In this document: piece by piece, positions 42,676 through 51,694 of the stretch
How positions within the stretch are numbered: position 1 is the stretch's first letter
How the letters are laid out: each line of letters begins with the position of its first letter
Assembly (NCBI RefSeq): GCF_050231725.1
Contig: NZ_CP077172.1
Span: forward strand, 124,001 to 188,000
Source: Fusobacterium nucleatum_L
GTDB lineage: Bacteria > Fusobacteriota > Fusobacteriia > Fusobacteriales > Fusobacteriaceae
DNA: 64,000 bases
Direction: 5' to 3'
Translations under genes and position numbers: made by a program
Notes under the pieces: generated by a model
The model's database searches: none
What the model saw: only the letters and a program-made list of their open reading frames with translations
Told to the model about the DNA's origin: nothing

Positions 42676-43788
42676 TTATATATCTATATCTACTTTAATA
42701 TTAATCATATAATCTGGATATTCTTTTTTGACATCGTTCAAAATTTTATCATAAATCTCTTTTCTATTTTTTATAGAATAGTCAATAATAATATCAAATC
42801 TAATAGATTTATTTTTTTTATCTAAATAAAAACCATGAAATTCTAAAACTCCTTCATTGGACATAACAATTTTATATATATTAGAACGAATTTTTATGAT
42901 TTCTTCATTTTTTGTATTCATTGAATATATTGTGATTCCTGATAAATAAACATTATGTTTTTCATAAATTATATTAGCTATTTCTCTCTCAAGTGGGTCA
43001 ATTTCATCAGCTGTCATTGAGTCAGGTATTTCTATATGTACTGAACCAACATATTTATCAGGTCCATAATTATGCAAGATTAAATCATATGCCCCATGTA
43101 CATTTTTAATTCCACAGATAGTTTTTTTTATTTCATTTATTGCTTTCTTATCTACTCTTTTTCCTAAAATTTCATTTACAGCTTCCATAAATATTTCAAT
43201 ACCAGCTTTTATAATAAAAATTGAAATAAGTACTCCAATATAAGCTTCTATATTAATATCTGTAAAAATATATAAAATTGCTGATACTAAAACAGAAGAT
43301 GAAAGAATAGCATCACTTGTTGCATCTGAACCAGAGGCAATAAGCGATGGTGAATTAAATTTTTCTCCAATATTTTTTACATATTTTCCAAGTAAAATTT
43401 TTACTATAATTGACACTATTAATATAATAAATGTTATATTGCTATACTCAACTTTCTCTGGATTAAAAATTTTCTTAATAGATTCTATTAAAGAAGTTAT
43501 ACCAGCATAGAAAATAATTCCTGCAACAATCATAGCACTTAAATACTCAATTCTACCATGTCCTAAAGGATGTTCCTTATCTGGTTTTGATTCAGCTAAT
43601 TTAGTTGCAATAATTGTAACAATAGATGAAAGTGCATCACTTAAATTATTTACTGCATCTAATATGATAGCAATTGAATTAGAAATTAAAGCAATTATAA
43701 CCTTAAAAATAACTAATAATAAATTAGTTAAGATTCCTATAATACTTGTTTTTATTACAACATTTTCTCTATTTCCTTCTTTAATCAT
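42676..43788 (-). CDS. cation diffusion facilitator family transporter
   Basis: Proton-coupled divalent metal exporter (370 aa). Six membrane helices with metal-site residues in TM2 (DAVNNLSDA) and TM5 (SDATSDA), the conserved HPLGHGRIEYL loop between TM2 and TM3, and a cytoplasmic C-terminal dimer domain from about residue 205 followed by an extra ferredoxin-like segment (about 300-370). The Asp-rich TM5 site (DxxxD) differs from the HxxxD of zinc exporters, so manganese, iron or cobalt is possible. Start ATG follows AAGGGAGAT. Confidence 0.88.
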   Translation of the reverse strand: MIKEGNRENVVIKTSIIGILTNLLLVIFKVIIALISNSIAIILDAVNNLSDALSSIVTIIATKLAESKPDKEHPLGHGRIEYLSAMIVAGIIFYAGITSLIESIKKIFNPEKVEYSNITFIILIVSIIVKILLGKYVKNIGEKFNSPSLIASGSDATSDAILSSSVLVSAILYIFTDINIEAYIGVLISIFIIKAGIEIFMEAVNEILGKRVDKKAINEIKKTICGIKNVHGAYDLILHNYGPDKYVGSVHIEIPDSMTADEIDPLEREIANIIYEKHNVYLSGITIYSMNTKNEEIIKIRSNIYKIVMSNEGVLEFHGFYLDKKNKSIRFDIIIDYSIKNRKEIYDKILNDVKKEYPDYMINIKVDIDI

Positions 43789-43809
43789 ATCTCCCTTCCC
43801 TTTAAAAAA

Positions 43810-43824
43810 TACAGGACTACTGTA
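43810..43824 (-). terminator. weak hairpin plus T-run after the cobalamin operon
   Basis: Read leftward, TACAG-TAGTC-CTGTA is followed by TTTTTTAAAG. The 5-bp stem is short, but it is the only terminator-like structure after cbiJ; it could equally be an operator for the cation diffusion facilitator gene that starts 22 bases further on. Confidence 0.35.
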
Positions 43825-43863
43825 ATAAAAAAATATTTCTTACATAGGTCACTTGAATTTATA

Positions 43864-44610
43864 TTATTTTATTAAATTTTCTATTAGAATATCAATATTA
43901 GTATAACAATTTTTATAAGTTATTTCTTTTTTTTCAAGATAAATAATCTCAACATCAAGTTTATCACAAGCACTTACCTTCTCTCTTTCTCCACCTGTGT
44001 CGCCTGTTTTTTTTGTAATTAAATATTTTATATTTAATTGCTCCATCATTGCTATATTCATATTTTCAGTAAAAGGTCCCTGCATAGCAATAATATTTTT
44101 AGGAAGTATATCATTGTCTTCACATTTTTTTACCATATCCCATCTTGATAAAATTCTAAAATATATATTAGATAAATTTTTTAAATCTTTAAAAAGAGGA
44201 ACATTATTGCTTCCCAAAGTAACCAAAATATTTCCATCAAGTTTCTCTACATAGTCTATTAAATCTTTTATTTCTTCAAAATTTTTATATTTTTTAGGTA
44301 AAATATCTACTTTTTCTCTTTCAAATCTAAAATATTCAATATTTTTTTCCTCTGCAACTTCCATAGCATTTTTAGAAACTTCAAAAGCATAAGGATGGCT
44401 TGTATCTACTACTTTGGTAATTTTATTATCTTCCACAAATCTTGACATAGCTTCTTTATCCATCTTTTCTGATGAAGTTTTTACAGGGAGATTTTCTATT
44501 AATTTTGCTCCATATTCTGTTGCAGTTGAAACAATAATATCATTACTATATTTTACAAATTTTTCTAAAAAATCTCTTGAATCTTTAGTACCACCAATAA
44601 CCCAAATCAT
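43864..44610 (-). CDS. cbiJ: precorrin-6A/cobalt-precorrin-6A reductase
   Basis: NAD(P)H-dependent reductase of the corrin ring (248 aa). N-terminal MIWVIGGTKDSRDF is the nucleotide-binding start; DTSHPYAFEVSKNAMEVA is the family core, and TLGSNNVPLF, IAMQGPFTENMNIAMM and ITKKTGDTGG follow. Last gene of the visible operon, 26 bases after cbiH, with RBS GAAGGA. It acts after CbiD and before CbiE/T. Confidence 0.92.
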   Translation of the reverse strand: MIWVIGGTKDSRDFLEKFVKYSNDIIVSTATEYGAKLIENLPVKTSSEKMDKEAMSRFVEDNKITKVVDTSHPYAFEVSKNAMEVAEEKNIEYFRFEREKVDILPKKYKNFEEIKDLIDYVEKLDGNILVTLGSNNVPLFKDLKNLSNIYFRILSRWDMVKKCEDNDILPKNIIAMQGPFTENMNIAMMEQLNIKYLITKKTGDTGGEREKVSACDKLDVEIIYLEKKEITYKNCYTNIDILIENLIK

Positions 44611-44636
44611 TTTATCCTTCTTTCTATACCTTTTTA

Positions 44637-45386
44637 CTATTTTCCCCAGTTACTTTTCTTTTCATATCCTCTAGGTGTTATCATTTTTCCATTTTTTATA
44701 TAAGTATTAGAGTTTCCAACTAACACTATTGTAAACATATCTATTTCAAAATTTAAAAAATCCTCCAATGTTGTCAAAGTATAATTTTCTTCTTTTCTTC
44801 CTATATGTCTTAATAAGGCAACAGGAGTAGTAGCTAATTTATGTTTTAACATAATTTCTCTCGCTTCAACAATTTGTTCTGTTCTTCCTTTACTCTTAGG
44901 ATTATAAAGTGAAATTGCAAAATCTCCTTGACTAGCACACTCAATTCTTTTCTTAATAACTTCCCAATCAGTCAATAAATCACTTAAACTTATTATAGCT
45001 TGATCATGCATAAGTGGAGCTCCAACTAATGCTGCACCTGCTATTGTTGAAGTAATTCCTGGTACAACTTCAACTTCTATTCCACTTTCCATAGCAACTT
45101 CCAACATTATTCCTGCCATTCCATAAATTCCTGCATCCCCACTACTAATTAGTGCTACATTTTTTCCACTCTTTGCAACATTTAAAACTTCCCTACATCT
45201 TTCTATTTCTCTTTTCATCCCTGAAGCTAAAAATTCTTTATCCGAAAATTCATCTTTTACTAAATCAACATAAGTTGTATATCCTGCTATAACATTTACA
45301 TTTTTTAAAACATTATATGCTCTTATACTTATATCTTCCATATTTCCAGGTCCTATTCCTACCACATAAATTTTCCCATTATTCAT
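44637..45386 (-). CDS. cbiH: cobalt-precorrin-3 C17-methyltransferase
   Basis: SAM-dependent methyltransferase that also drives ring contraction in the anaerobic pathway (249 aa). The tetrapyrrole-methylase start VVGIGPGNMEDIS, the SSGDAGIYGMAG loop, the EVVPGITSTIAGAALVGAPLMHD core and SLYNPKSKGR are typical of CbiH/CobJ. It overlaps cbiG by 8 bases. Confidence 0.93.
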   Translation of the reverse strand: MNNGKIYVVGIGPGNMEDISIRAYNVLKNVNVIAGYTTYVDLVKDEFSDKEFLASGMKREIERCREVLNVAKSGKNVALISSGDAGIYGMAGIMLEVAMESGIEVEVVPGITSTIAGAALVGAPLMHDQAIISLSDLLTDWEVIKKRIECASQGDFAISLYNPKSKGRTEQIVEAREIMLKHKLATTPVALLRHIGRKEENYTLTTLEDFLNFEIDMFTIVLVGNSNTYIKNGKMITPRGYEKKSNWGK

Positions 45387-46389
45387 ATATTTTTATCTCC
45401 TCTTCATAAATTGAAATTGTTATTCCATTATATTTTTCTTTCATTACCAAAAACTTACCATTTCCTGCTGATGATAAAAGTGCAACAGGTTCTGACACAG
45501 CTCTCACTCCAATATTTTTCTCTACAAAATCTGAGCCTTCAAATTGGTCTTGAATTTTTTTTATTTTATCTCTTGAAATTATTTCTAAATCTAAATTTAA
45601 AAACTTTACCGCATCTATTAAACCTTGTTCATTTTCTTTTACATCAACTGTTGCAACTTTTTTTATTGATTTTATATCTAAGTTATTTTTATCTAAGCAA
45701 TGTTCAATAGCAGATAAAATATCCTCTGCTTTTGTATCTTTTTTACAACCAATACCTAAAATTAAATTTTTAGGATAAATTCTAGTATACTCAATATTTT
45801 TTTTGTTTGATACTAGAATAAAACCATCTGCTGAATTTTTATCAGTAACTTTAACATTCTTAGGTAAAAGTATATTTACTTTCTGTCCATTAACTATAAG
45901 AGATGTTACATCTTTTGCAGATTTTAAATCTTCTAACTCTGCATTTAATTTTTGAGATATAGTATCTACTGCTATTTTTCCAGTAACATCTGAGCTTGTT
46001 GTAATAACAGGAATAAGTTTTAAAATATTTGCAAGTGAATGTGTCAGTTCATTTGCTCCACCTAGATGTCCTGATAAGAGAGAAATTACAAAATGTTTTC
46101 CTTCATCTATTAAAAGCACGGCTGGATCTTTATCTTTTGTTCCAATTAAGCTTGTTATCTTTCTTATTACAATTCCACTTGCCATTATAAAAATATGCCC
46201 ATCATATTGAGAAAATTTCTCATTTATATTGCTTGTGAAATCTTCTATTTGATTTGTATTTTCTACATCATATTTTTTTAAAGTAAAAACATCTATTTCA
46301 TAATCTTTTAAATTTTCTTTTAGCTTTTCTTTATATTCTCTTGCAATATTTCCTGCACCCTTTGTTACAGTCCAAAATGCTAATTTCAT
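45379..46389 (-). CDS. cbiG: cobalt-precorrin-5A hydrolase
   Basis: Opens the delta-lactone and releases acetaldehyde in the anaerobic pathway (336 aa). The N-terminal domain has WTVTKGAGNIA, HIFIMASGIVIRKI and SLLSGHLGGANELT; the C-terminal domain has LILGIGCKKDTKAEDI, VATVDVKENEQGL and GVRAVSEPVALLSSAG. CbiG is the marker of the anaerobic (cobalt-early) route. It lies 12 bases downstream of the DUF4130 gene. Confidence 0.93.
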   Translation of the reverse strand: MKLAFWTVTKGAGNIAREYKEKLKENLKDYEIDVFTLKKYDVENTNQIEDFTSNINEKFSQYDGHIFIMASGIVIRKITSLIGTKDKDPAVLLIDEGKHFVISLLSGHLGGANELTHSLANILKLIPVITTSSDVTGKIAVDTISQKLNAELEDLKSAKDVTSLIVNGQKVNILLPKNVKVTDKNSADGFILVSNKKNIEYTRIYPKNLILGIGCKKDTKAEDILSAIEHCLDKNNLDIKSIKKVATVDVKENEQGLIDAVKFLNLDLEIISRDKIKKIQDQFEGSDFVEKNIGVRAVSEPVALLSSAGNGKFLVMKEKYNGITISIYEEEIKIYE

Positions 46390-46401
46390 ATATTTTCCTT
46401 T

Positions 46402-47133
46402 CTACATATCTTCAATAAGATGTTTCCAATAGTATTTTGGAATATTACTCTGTTGAAGTTTTTTATTCTCTCTCTCTTTTATTGAGATACTTTTATGAAA
46501 AGTTTTCCAAAGCTGTGAATATTCCATTTCCTCATCACTCCACTCAATTTCAAGAGATTCTACAAAAAAGATCTCTGCTTTTTTTCCATCATAATAAACT
46601 ATACTCTTTCTTCCTTTATCAAAAATTGCAAATTTTTCTTTTTTCATTCTGTTCTTAAAATGTGAAATTAATACGGGAAGAACATTATTTTTAGGCTCAA
46701 TAGTTGAAAACATTGTGCCATCTTTCATTTCTTTAAATCTTAGTAAACCAAGGTATTTATGACGTTCACTCAATACCTGCTTTATAAGTTTGTTCATATA
46801 AAAAGCATGCTCATCTAAAGAATTTAAAATTTCTTCCCCTTGCTTTAATGCCCTGTATACTGTATGAACTATTACGGTATCCTTGTTTTTATCATTTGAT
46901 AAAAAGCAGGTACGTATATTATTTAGAAAGTTATAAGATAACTTTTCACATATAGCTTTTTCAACTCTTCTAGCTTTTGAAAAATCAGTTGTTATATGTG
47001 TATCATCAAGTGCTAGAATAAGTTGCTCAGCTTTAGCACTCACTCTAAGGATTTTATTTTCTCTATCATTGTATGCTATATATATAACTGTTAATAATCC
47101 ATCAAAACTTCCATCATAATAATAATTTGCCAT
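46402..47133 (-). CDS. DUF4130 (TIGR03915-type) partner of a radical SAM DNA-repair-like protein
   Basis: A 243-aa protein starting with the family pattern YYYDGSFDGLLTVIYIAY and ending IPKYYWKHLIEDM; RFKEMKDGTMFSTIEPKNNVL lies in the middle. Members occur beside a radical SAM helix-hairpin-helix protein, as here, and are described only as putative DNA repair or modification factors. The pair is inserted among cobalamin genes. It starts 94 bases after the radical SAM stop. Confidence 0.82.
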   Translation of the reverse strand: MANYYYDGSFDGLLTVIYIAYNDRENKILRVSAKAEQLILALDDTHITTDFSKARRVEKAICEKLSYNFLNNIRTCFLSNDKNKDTVIVHTVYRALKQGEEILNSLDEHAFYMNKLIKQVLSERHKYLGLLRFKEMKDGTMFSTIEPKNNVLPVLISHFKNRMKKEKFAIFDKGRKSIVYYDGKKAEIFFVESLEIEWSDEEMEYSQLWKTFHKSISIKERENKKLQQSNIPKYYWKHLIEDM

Positions 47134-47227
47134 TTATATTCTATAAGATTATTCTTATATTTTCTCCTTATATAATATATTTAAGTTGTTAAAAAAACTA
47201 CTTATATAAATATTCTTTTCTAATAAG

Positions 47228-48475
47228 TTAAATATTGAAAAGTTTTAATTGCTCTGCTAACATTTTTTCTTTTTCCATAAGAGCATTTCTTATTAATTCA
47301 GGATTTTCTTTTTTAAATCCTAAAAATTCTCCATTTACAGTAATAAAATATTTTGCTCTCTTTATTACTATACCTAATTTTTTTAAATGCTCATACCTTA
47401 TTGTACTATATTTTCTGGTCATAACTATGCGTTTAGCTGAGGTTACTCCTATTCCTGGAACTCTTAAAAGTTCCTTATATGAAGCTTTATTTATTTCTAT
47501 AGGAAAAAGATGAGAGTTTTTTATTGCCCAATTTGTTTTTGGATCAAGAAAAGGATCAACAAAGGGATCTTTTTCATTAAGAATTTCATTAGCTCTAAAA
47601 TCATAAAATCTTAGTAACCAGTCTGCTTGGTAAAGTCTGTGTTCTCTTATCATAGGTACAGATTGATCTGTACTTACAAGGATTCCAGATTTATTTACAG
47701 GTACATAACCAGAATAATAAACTCTTTTTAATTCAAAATTTTTGTAAAGATTTTCACTTCTAGCTAGTATAGAATAGTCACTTTCTCCACTTGCACCAAT
47801 TATCATCTGAGTTGTTTGACCAGCTGGAATAAAAGATGGAGTACTTTTAAAAAGTTTTTTATCTTCTGCATTTTCAAGCATATTTTTACATATAAGTCCC
47901 ATTGATGTGGAAATATCAGTGGGTTTCTTATCTGGTGCAAGAAGTTTAAGAGCACTATTTTCAGCAAATTCTATATTTACTGAAACTCTATCTACATATA
48001 AGCCAATTTCATTGATGAGTTGTCTACTTGCTCCCGGTATTACTTTCATATGAATATAACCATTAAATTTTTCTTCAAGTCTAAGTTTTTTTGCTACAGC
48101 AATCATTAGTTCCATTGTATAGTCTGCATTTTTTATTATCCCTGAACTTAGAAAAAGTCCCTCAATGTAATTTCTTCTATAAAAATTTATAGTCAATTTT
48201 ACAATTTCATCAGGAGACAGTATTGCTCTTTCTATATCATTATCTTTACGATTAATACAGTATTTACAATCATATATGCAATAATTTGTCATAAGTATTT
48301 TTAGTAAAGAAATACATCTTCCATCTGCTGACCAAGAATGGCATATACCATTTATAGCTGCATTTCCTAATCCATTATTTGAATTTTTTCTACTACTTCC
48401 ACTTGAAGAACATGAAACATCATATTTGGCAGCATCACTTAATATTCTTAATTTTTCTTCTATAGATTTACTCAT
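47228..48475 (-). CDS. radical SAM protein with helix-hairpin-helix, putative DNA modification/repair
   Basis: A 415-aa radical SAM protein. The [4Fe-4S]-SAM motif is CIYDCKYC near residue 75, within LLKILMTNYCIYDC. The C-terminal LLRVPGIGVTSAKRIVMTRK is a helix-hairpin-helix, suggesting DNA contact. This matches the TIGR03916-type family that is paired with DUF4130 proteins; the substrate is unknown. A serine-rich SCSSSGSSRKNSNNG segment near residue 22 is also a family trait. A palindrome at 48518-48531 lies in its upstream region. Confidence 0.85.
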   Translation of the reverse strand: MSKSIEEKLRILSDAAKYDVSCSSSGSSRKNSNNGLGNAAINGICHSWSADGRCISLLKILMTNYCIYDCKYCINRKDNDIERAILSPDEIVKLTINFYRRNYIEGLFLSSGIIKNADYTMELMIAVAKKLRLEEKFNGYIHMKVIPGASRQLINEIGLYVDRVSVNIEFAENSALKLLAPDKKPTDISTSMGLICKNMLENAEDKKLFKSTPSFIPAGQTTQMIIGASGESDYSILARSENLYKNFELKRVYYSGYVPVNKSGILVSTDQSVPMIREHRLYQADWLLRFYDFRANEILNEKDPFVDPFLDPKTNWAIKNSHLFPIEINKASYKELLRVPGIGVTSAKRIVMTRKYSTIRYEHLKKLGIVIKRAKYFITVNGEFLGFKKENPELIRNALMEKEKMLAEQLKLFNI

Positions 48476-48517
48476 AATTTCCCCTTATCTTTTTAATAAT
48501 ACGCTTTGCTCTAGTGT

Positions 48518-48531
48518 ATCATATTTATGAT
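48518..48531. promoter_or_regulatory. palindrome upstream of the radical SAM gene
   Basis: ATCATA-TT-TATGAT reads as a perfect inverted repeat about 45 bases before the radical SAM start. On the minus strand it contains TATGAT, a passable -10 hexamer, so it may be an operator over a promoter. AT-richness makes this a weak call. Confidence 0.3.
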
Positions 48532-48598
48532 AAAAAATAAATAATAAGGGTTAATTTTTTATTTTGTTCTAATACCATTCTTAGTCTAAAGTATATAT

Positions 48599-49126
48599 TT
48601 ATCTACTATAATCATTTATTTCAGCTTGAATTAGAAACTTTTCACTATTAGCTTTTACCCAAAGAGTAACCTTTCTCCATTCAGCTTCTTCAATTTCATA
48701 ATATAGGTCAGTAAGTACATCTATTTCTTCTAATTTTTTTTGGCTAAAACTTTCTAATATATTTGCTCTTTTTTCTCTATCAAAAGGAATATCTCTACCA
48801 TAAATTTTTATTAGTTCTTCAATCAGATAAGCTAAGTTTTCTGAACCAATAGCTTGATATCCTTTATATGCATCTTCCCAAACAATAGCAGTAGAATTGC
48901 CTAAAAATTGTTGTAAACCTCCATTAGCAACTTCTGCTCCAAGCCAATGCATTGCCAGTAAGTATCTTTGTTCAGTTGTATAAGGTTTTAATGACTCTTC
49001 ATATTCTTCATAAGTTCCATAGATATTTACTGTTTCCCAAGCAGGTTGAATAAGTTCAACGCAAAAATCTGTAGGAGCTAAGTTTTCTATATATTCTTTT
49101 GTAACATTAATAAATTTTCTTTTCAT
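48599..49126 (-). CDS. DUF4375/DMP19-like protein
   Basis: A 175-aa protein. LIQPAWETVN, MHWLGAEVANGGLQQFLGNSTA and ENLAYLIEELIKIYG match the DMP19 (DUF4375) fold, in which a conserved NGG-x-QY/F motif is seen. DMP19 in Neisseria is a DNA-mimic protein; most homologs are uncharacterised, so no function is claimed. ATG at 49126 has AAGGAGACC upstream; the longer frame back to 49204 lacks one. It overlaps the preceding 90-aa gene by 20 bases. Confidence 0.75.
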   Translation of the reverse strand: MKRKFINVTKEYIENLAPTDFCVELIQPAWETVNIYGTYEEYEESLKPYTTEQRYLLAMHWLGAEVANGGLQQFLGNSTAIVWEDAYKGYQAIGSENLAYLIEELIKIYGRDIPFDREKRANILESFSQKKLEEIDVLTDLYYEIEEAEWRKVTLWVKANSEKFLIQAEINDYSR

Positions 49127-49379
49127 AGTTGGTCTCCTTAGGTAGATAAAAGCACCAAACATTATTACTAACTTCTCCTGCTGCAAACTCATGTTCTTTT
49201 CCATCTATAACAACTGTATAAACATTAAAATGAAGTTCGTTATTATATTTTGGATCTAAGACAGTAACAGTATGAGTGTCTTCCCATTTGTAATCAAAAA
49301 TATTTACTCCAAATAACTCTACTTCTCCATCGATACCATGTTTTTCATATTGCCAAGTTTTTTCATTTAATGTTTTCAT
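49107..49379 (-). CDS. small protein of unknown function upstream of the DMP19-like gene
   Basis: A 90-aa protein rich in aromatic and acidic residues (VELFGVNIFDYKWEDTHTV, EFAAGEVSNNVWCFYLP). No signal peptide or membrane segment. I do not recognise a family. The ATG at 49379 has AGAGGT upstream, and its end overlaps the DMP19-like start, so the two are translated together and may work as a pair. Confidence 0.6.
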   Translation of the reverse strand: MKTLNEKTWQYEKHGIDGEVELFGVNIFDYKWEDTHTVTVLDPKYNNELHFNVYTVVIDGKEHEFAAGEVSNNVWCFYLPKETNYEKKIY

Positions 49380-49444
49380 TTTTACCTCTATTATAAAAAA
49401 ATGCTCAATTAGAAATCAGTTATAAATGCGATGTAAAATTTTTA

Positions 49445-50215
49445 TTATTTTACCCCTTCTCTATATTCATGTGTAAAATGCTTGTCATATAACTTTGATT
49501 TTTCATATTCATTACCTAAGAAATCTCCAACTAATATTTGTGCTGTTTTATTTATTCCAGCTTCTTTAACTTTTTGTTCAATAGTTTCAAGAATTCCTAA
49601 AACTATCTTTTGGTCAGGCCAACTAGCTCTTTGAACAACTGCCACAGGTGTTGTCATAGGATAAGAAGTAGCTAGTGTCTTAACAACTTTATCTATCATA
49701 TGAACTGATAGGAATATTGCCATAGAAGCTCTATGTTTTGCTAAGCTTTCTAAACTTTCTTTTTCAGGAACAGGAGTTCTTCCTTCTATTCTTGTGCAAA
49801 TTACAGTTTGAGAAACATTAGGTAAAGTAAACTCTTTTTTCAAAGCAGCAGCAGAAGCTAAGAACGAACTTACTCCTGGGATAACTTCATATTCTATTCC
49901 ATATTCATCTAACATGTCCATTTGCTCTCTATGTGCTCCATAGATTGCAGGGTCTCCTGTATGAACTCTTGCTACTTTTTTAGCATCTTTTATTCCTTTT
50001 ACAGTAACATCTATAACTTCATCTAACGACATGGAAGCTGAATTATAAATCTCTGCTCCTTCCTTGTGACAATCTATAACTTCTTTTGGAACTAAAGAAC
50101 CTGCATAAATAATCACATCAGCTTCTTTAACTATTCTTTGTCCTTTTATAGTTATTAACTCTGGATCACCTGGCCCTGCTCCTATAAAGTAAACTTTTTC
50201 CTTATATTTATTCAT
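49445..50215 (-). CDS. cbiF: cobalt-precorrin-4 C11-methyltransferase
   Basis: SAM-dependent tetrapyrrole methylase (256 aa). VYFIGAGPGDPELITIKG at the N-terminus, ARVHTGDPAIYGAHREQMD, YEVIPGVSSFLASAAAL and VICTRIEGRTPVPE are characteristic of CbiF/CobM. It follows the 231-aa exported protein by 31 bases in the cobalamin operon. Confidence 0.94.
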   Translation of the reverse strand: MNKYKEKVYFIGAGPGDPELITIKGQRIVKEADVIIYAGSLVPKEVIDCHKEGAEIYNSASMSLDEVIDVTVKGIKDAKKVARVHTGDPAIYGAHREQMDMLDEYGIEYEVIPGVSSFLASAAALKKEFTLPNVSQTVICTRIEGRTPVPEKESLESLAKHRASMAIFLSVHMIDKVVKTLATSYPMTTPVAVVQRASWPDQKIVLGILETIEQKVKEAGINKTAQILVGDFLGNEYEKSKLYDKHFTHEYREGVK

Positions 50216-50246
50216 TTTAAAATCCTTTCTTATCTATTTTATAAAA

Positions 50247-50942
50247 TTAATTTTCTTTTCTAAAACTTTGTGTTTCATTTGGTGTTTGCATAGCTTTTTC
50301 ATATAATTCTTTTCTTTGATAAAATCCTTTATTATTTTCAAAATTTTTCTTTGCTTCTGGGCTTAATTCTTTATTATATGGATTGTCTCCTATACTAGAA
50401 TGAATTGCAATCCCATATTCAGTTACTATATCAAACTTTAAAACTGGTTCTGCCCACTCCTTATCTTTATAAAACTTATATCCATCATAGTATGAACCTC
50501 TTCCAGCATCATAATATATTGCATTGCCATACTTTACTTTTATGAGATAATTTATTTCTTTTTCAGTTTTTCTATCATAGACAACTGCTTTATTATTTTC
50601 AACCAATTCTGCAAAATCATTATATATAGGACCTAATTTTTTAAAACTTGTATCCTTGTATGTAATTTTACTTTTTATGTCTGTTATAGGTTCTTTTCTT
50701 CCTCTATTATAAACTTCTAATAAATCATTTTTATTTACTAAAATATCATAGTCATCATCTCTATAAGTTACAATTTCTTTTTTATTATCTGGTAAAGTAT
50801 AATTTAAAAATATTTCTTTCTCAAATATTTCAGTTAATTCAACATACCTTTTCTTTTTTGTTTCATAAGTTCCTTTTACTACTATTTCAGCAATACCTTG
50901 AACTGCAATAATTAAAAATAATATAGCTAATAATTTTTTCAC
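50247..50942 (-). CDS. exported protein of unknown function
   Basis: A 231-aa protein with a signal peptide (residues 1-18, MKKLLAILFLIIAVQGIA). The mature part is rich in Tyr, Lys and acidic residues, with YGNAIYYDAGRGSYYDGYKFYKD in its middle, somewhat like the DKNYY-type protein two genes upstream. Start GTG at 50942 has GGAG ten bases upstream. It sits between cbiL and cbiF without an obvious link to cobalamin. Confidence 0.6.
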   Translation of the reverse strand: MKKLLAILFLIIAVQGIAEIVVKGTYETKKKRYVELTEIFEKEIFLNYTLPDNKKEIVTYRDDDYDILVNKNDLLEVYNRGRKEPITDIKSKITYKDTSFKKLGPIYNDFAELVENNKAVVYDRKTEKEINYLIKVKYGNAIYYDAGRGSYYDGYKFYKDKEWAEPVLKFDIVTEYGIAIHSSIGDNPYNKELSPEAKKNFENNKGFYQRKELYEKAMQTPNETQSFRKEN

Positions 50943-50956
50943 GATGAGACATCTCC

Positions 50957-51679
50957 TTATATATTAAATTTTTTCCATTTTTCAAATCCACCTTTTTTTA
51001 CAATTAGAGTTGTAAAATATGGAATATCATCTTCTGTTAAGTCTTCTATATCATAATAAACTTTTTGACTTTCTTTTCCACAGTTTGAAACCATAATAAT
51101 TTTATCTATATTTCCTGTCTTTATTAATGCTTGTTTTAAGCTTTCAAAATTTCTACTAACTTTCATAAAAACTATATTATCATTATTTTCTAATTCAAAT
51201 TCAATATCAGTTTTTTTGTTAAGTGATACAACTTTTAAAGTTTCATCTCCTATCATAAGTGGGAAATTAAATCTTGATGCCATATCAACAAATGAAGAAA
51301 CACCTGGAATTGTTTCAACTAAATATTTTTCAGGAAGATGTTCTAAAATATATACATAGGTACTGTATGTCATAGTATCTCCAATAGTTAAGAAACCAAC
51401 ATTCTTTCCTTCATCTAAAAGTTTTTGAACTATCTTAGCATTTTCTTTTCTTGCATTTTCTCTATCTTCAAGAGATTTTAGCATAGGAAATTCAACAAAG
51501 ACTTTTTCAACCCCTTCTTTCATATATTGTTTTGCAATTTCATAAGCAACACTACCATCATCTTTCTTTGCTTCTGGCAATATTACTACATCTAGTTTTT
51601 TTAAGGTGTTTATCGCTTTTATAGTTATCTCCTCTGGGTCTCCAACTCCAACACCTATACCATAAAATTTGTTAGCCAT
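50957..51679 (-). CDS. cbiL: cobalt-precorrin-2 C20-methyltransferase
   Basis: SAM-dependent methylase of the first committed corrin step (240 aa). YGIGVGVGDPEEITIKA, VILPEAKKDDGS, FLTIGDTMTYSTYVYI and ETIPGVSSFVDMASR are typical of CbiL/CobI. It lies 14 bases upstream of the exported-protein gene, with a clear RBS (GAGAGAG). Confidence 0.94.
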   Translation of the reverse strand: MANKFYGIGVGVGDPEEITIKAINTLKKLDVVILPEAKKDDGSVAYEIAKQYMKEGVEKVFVEFPMLKSLEDRENARKENAKIVQKLLDEGKNVGFLTIGDTMTYSTYVYILEHLPEKYLVETIPGVSSFVDMASRFNFPLMIGDETLKVVSLNKKTDIEFELENNDNIVFMKVSRNFESLKQALIKTGNIDKIIMVSNCGKESQKVYYDIEDLTEDDIPYFTTLIVKKGGFEKWKKFNI

Positions 51680-51694
51680 TCTCTCTCCTCTTTC

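Noticed and set aside
49127..49204. 26-residue N-terminal extension of the DMP19-like protein
   Set aside because: It overlaps the preceding gene in another frame and lacks a ribosome site, while ATG 49126 has AAGGAG at good spacing.
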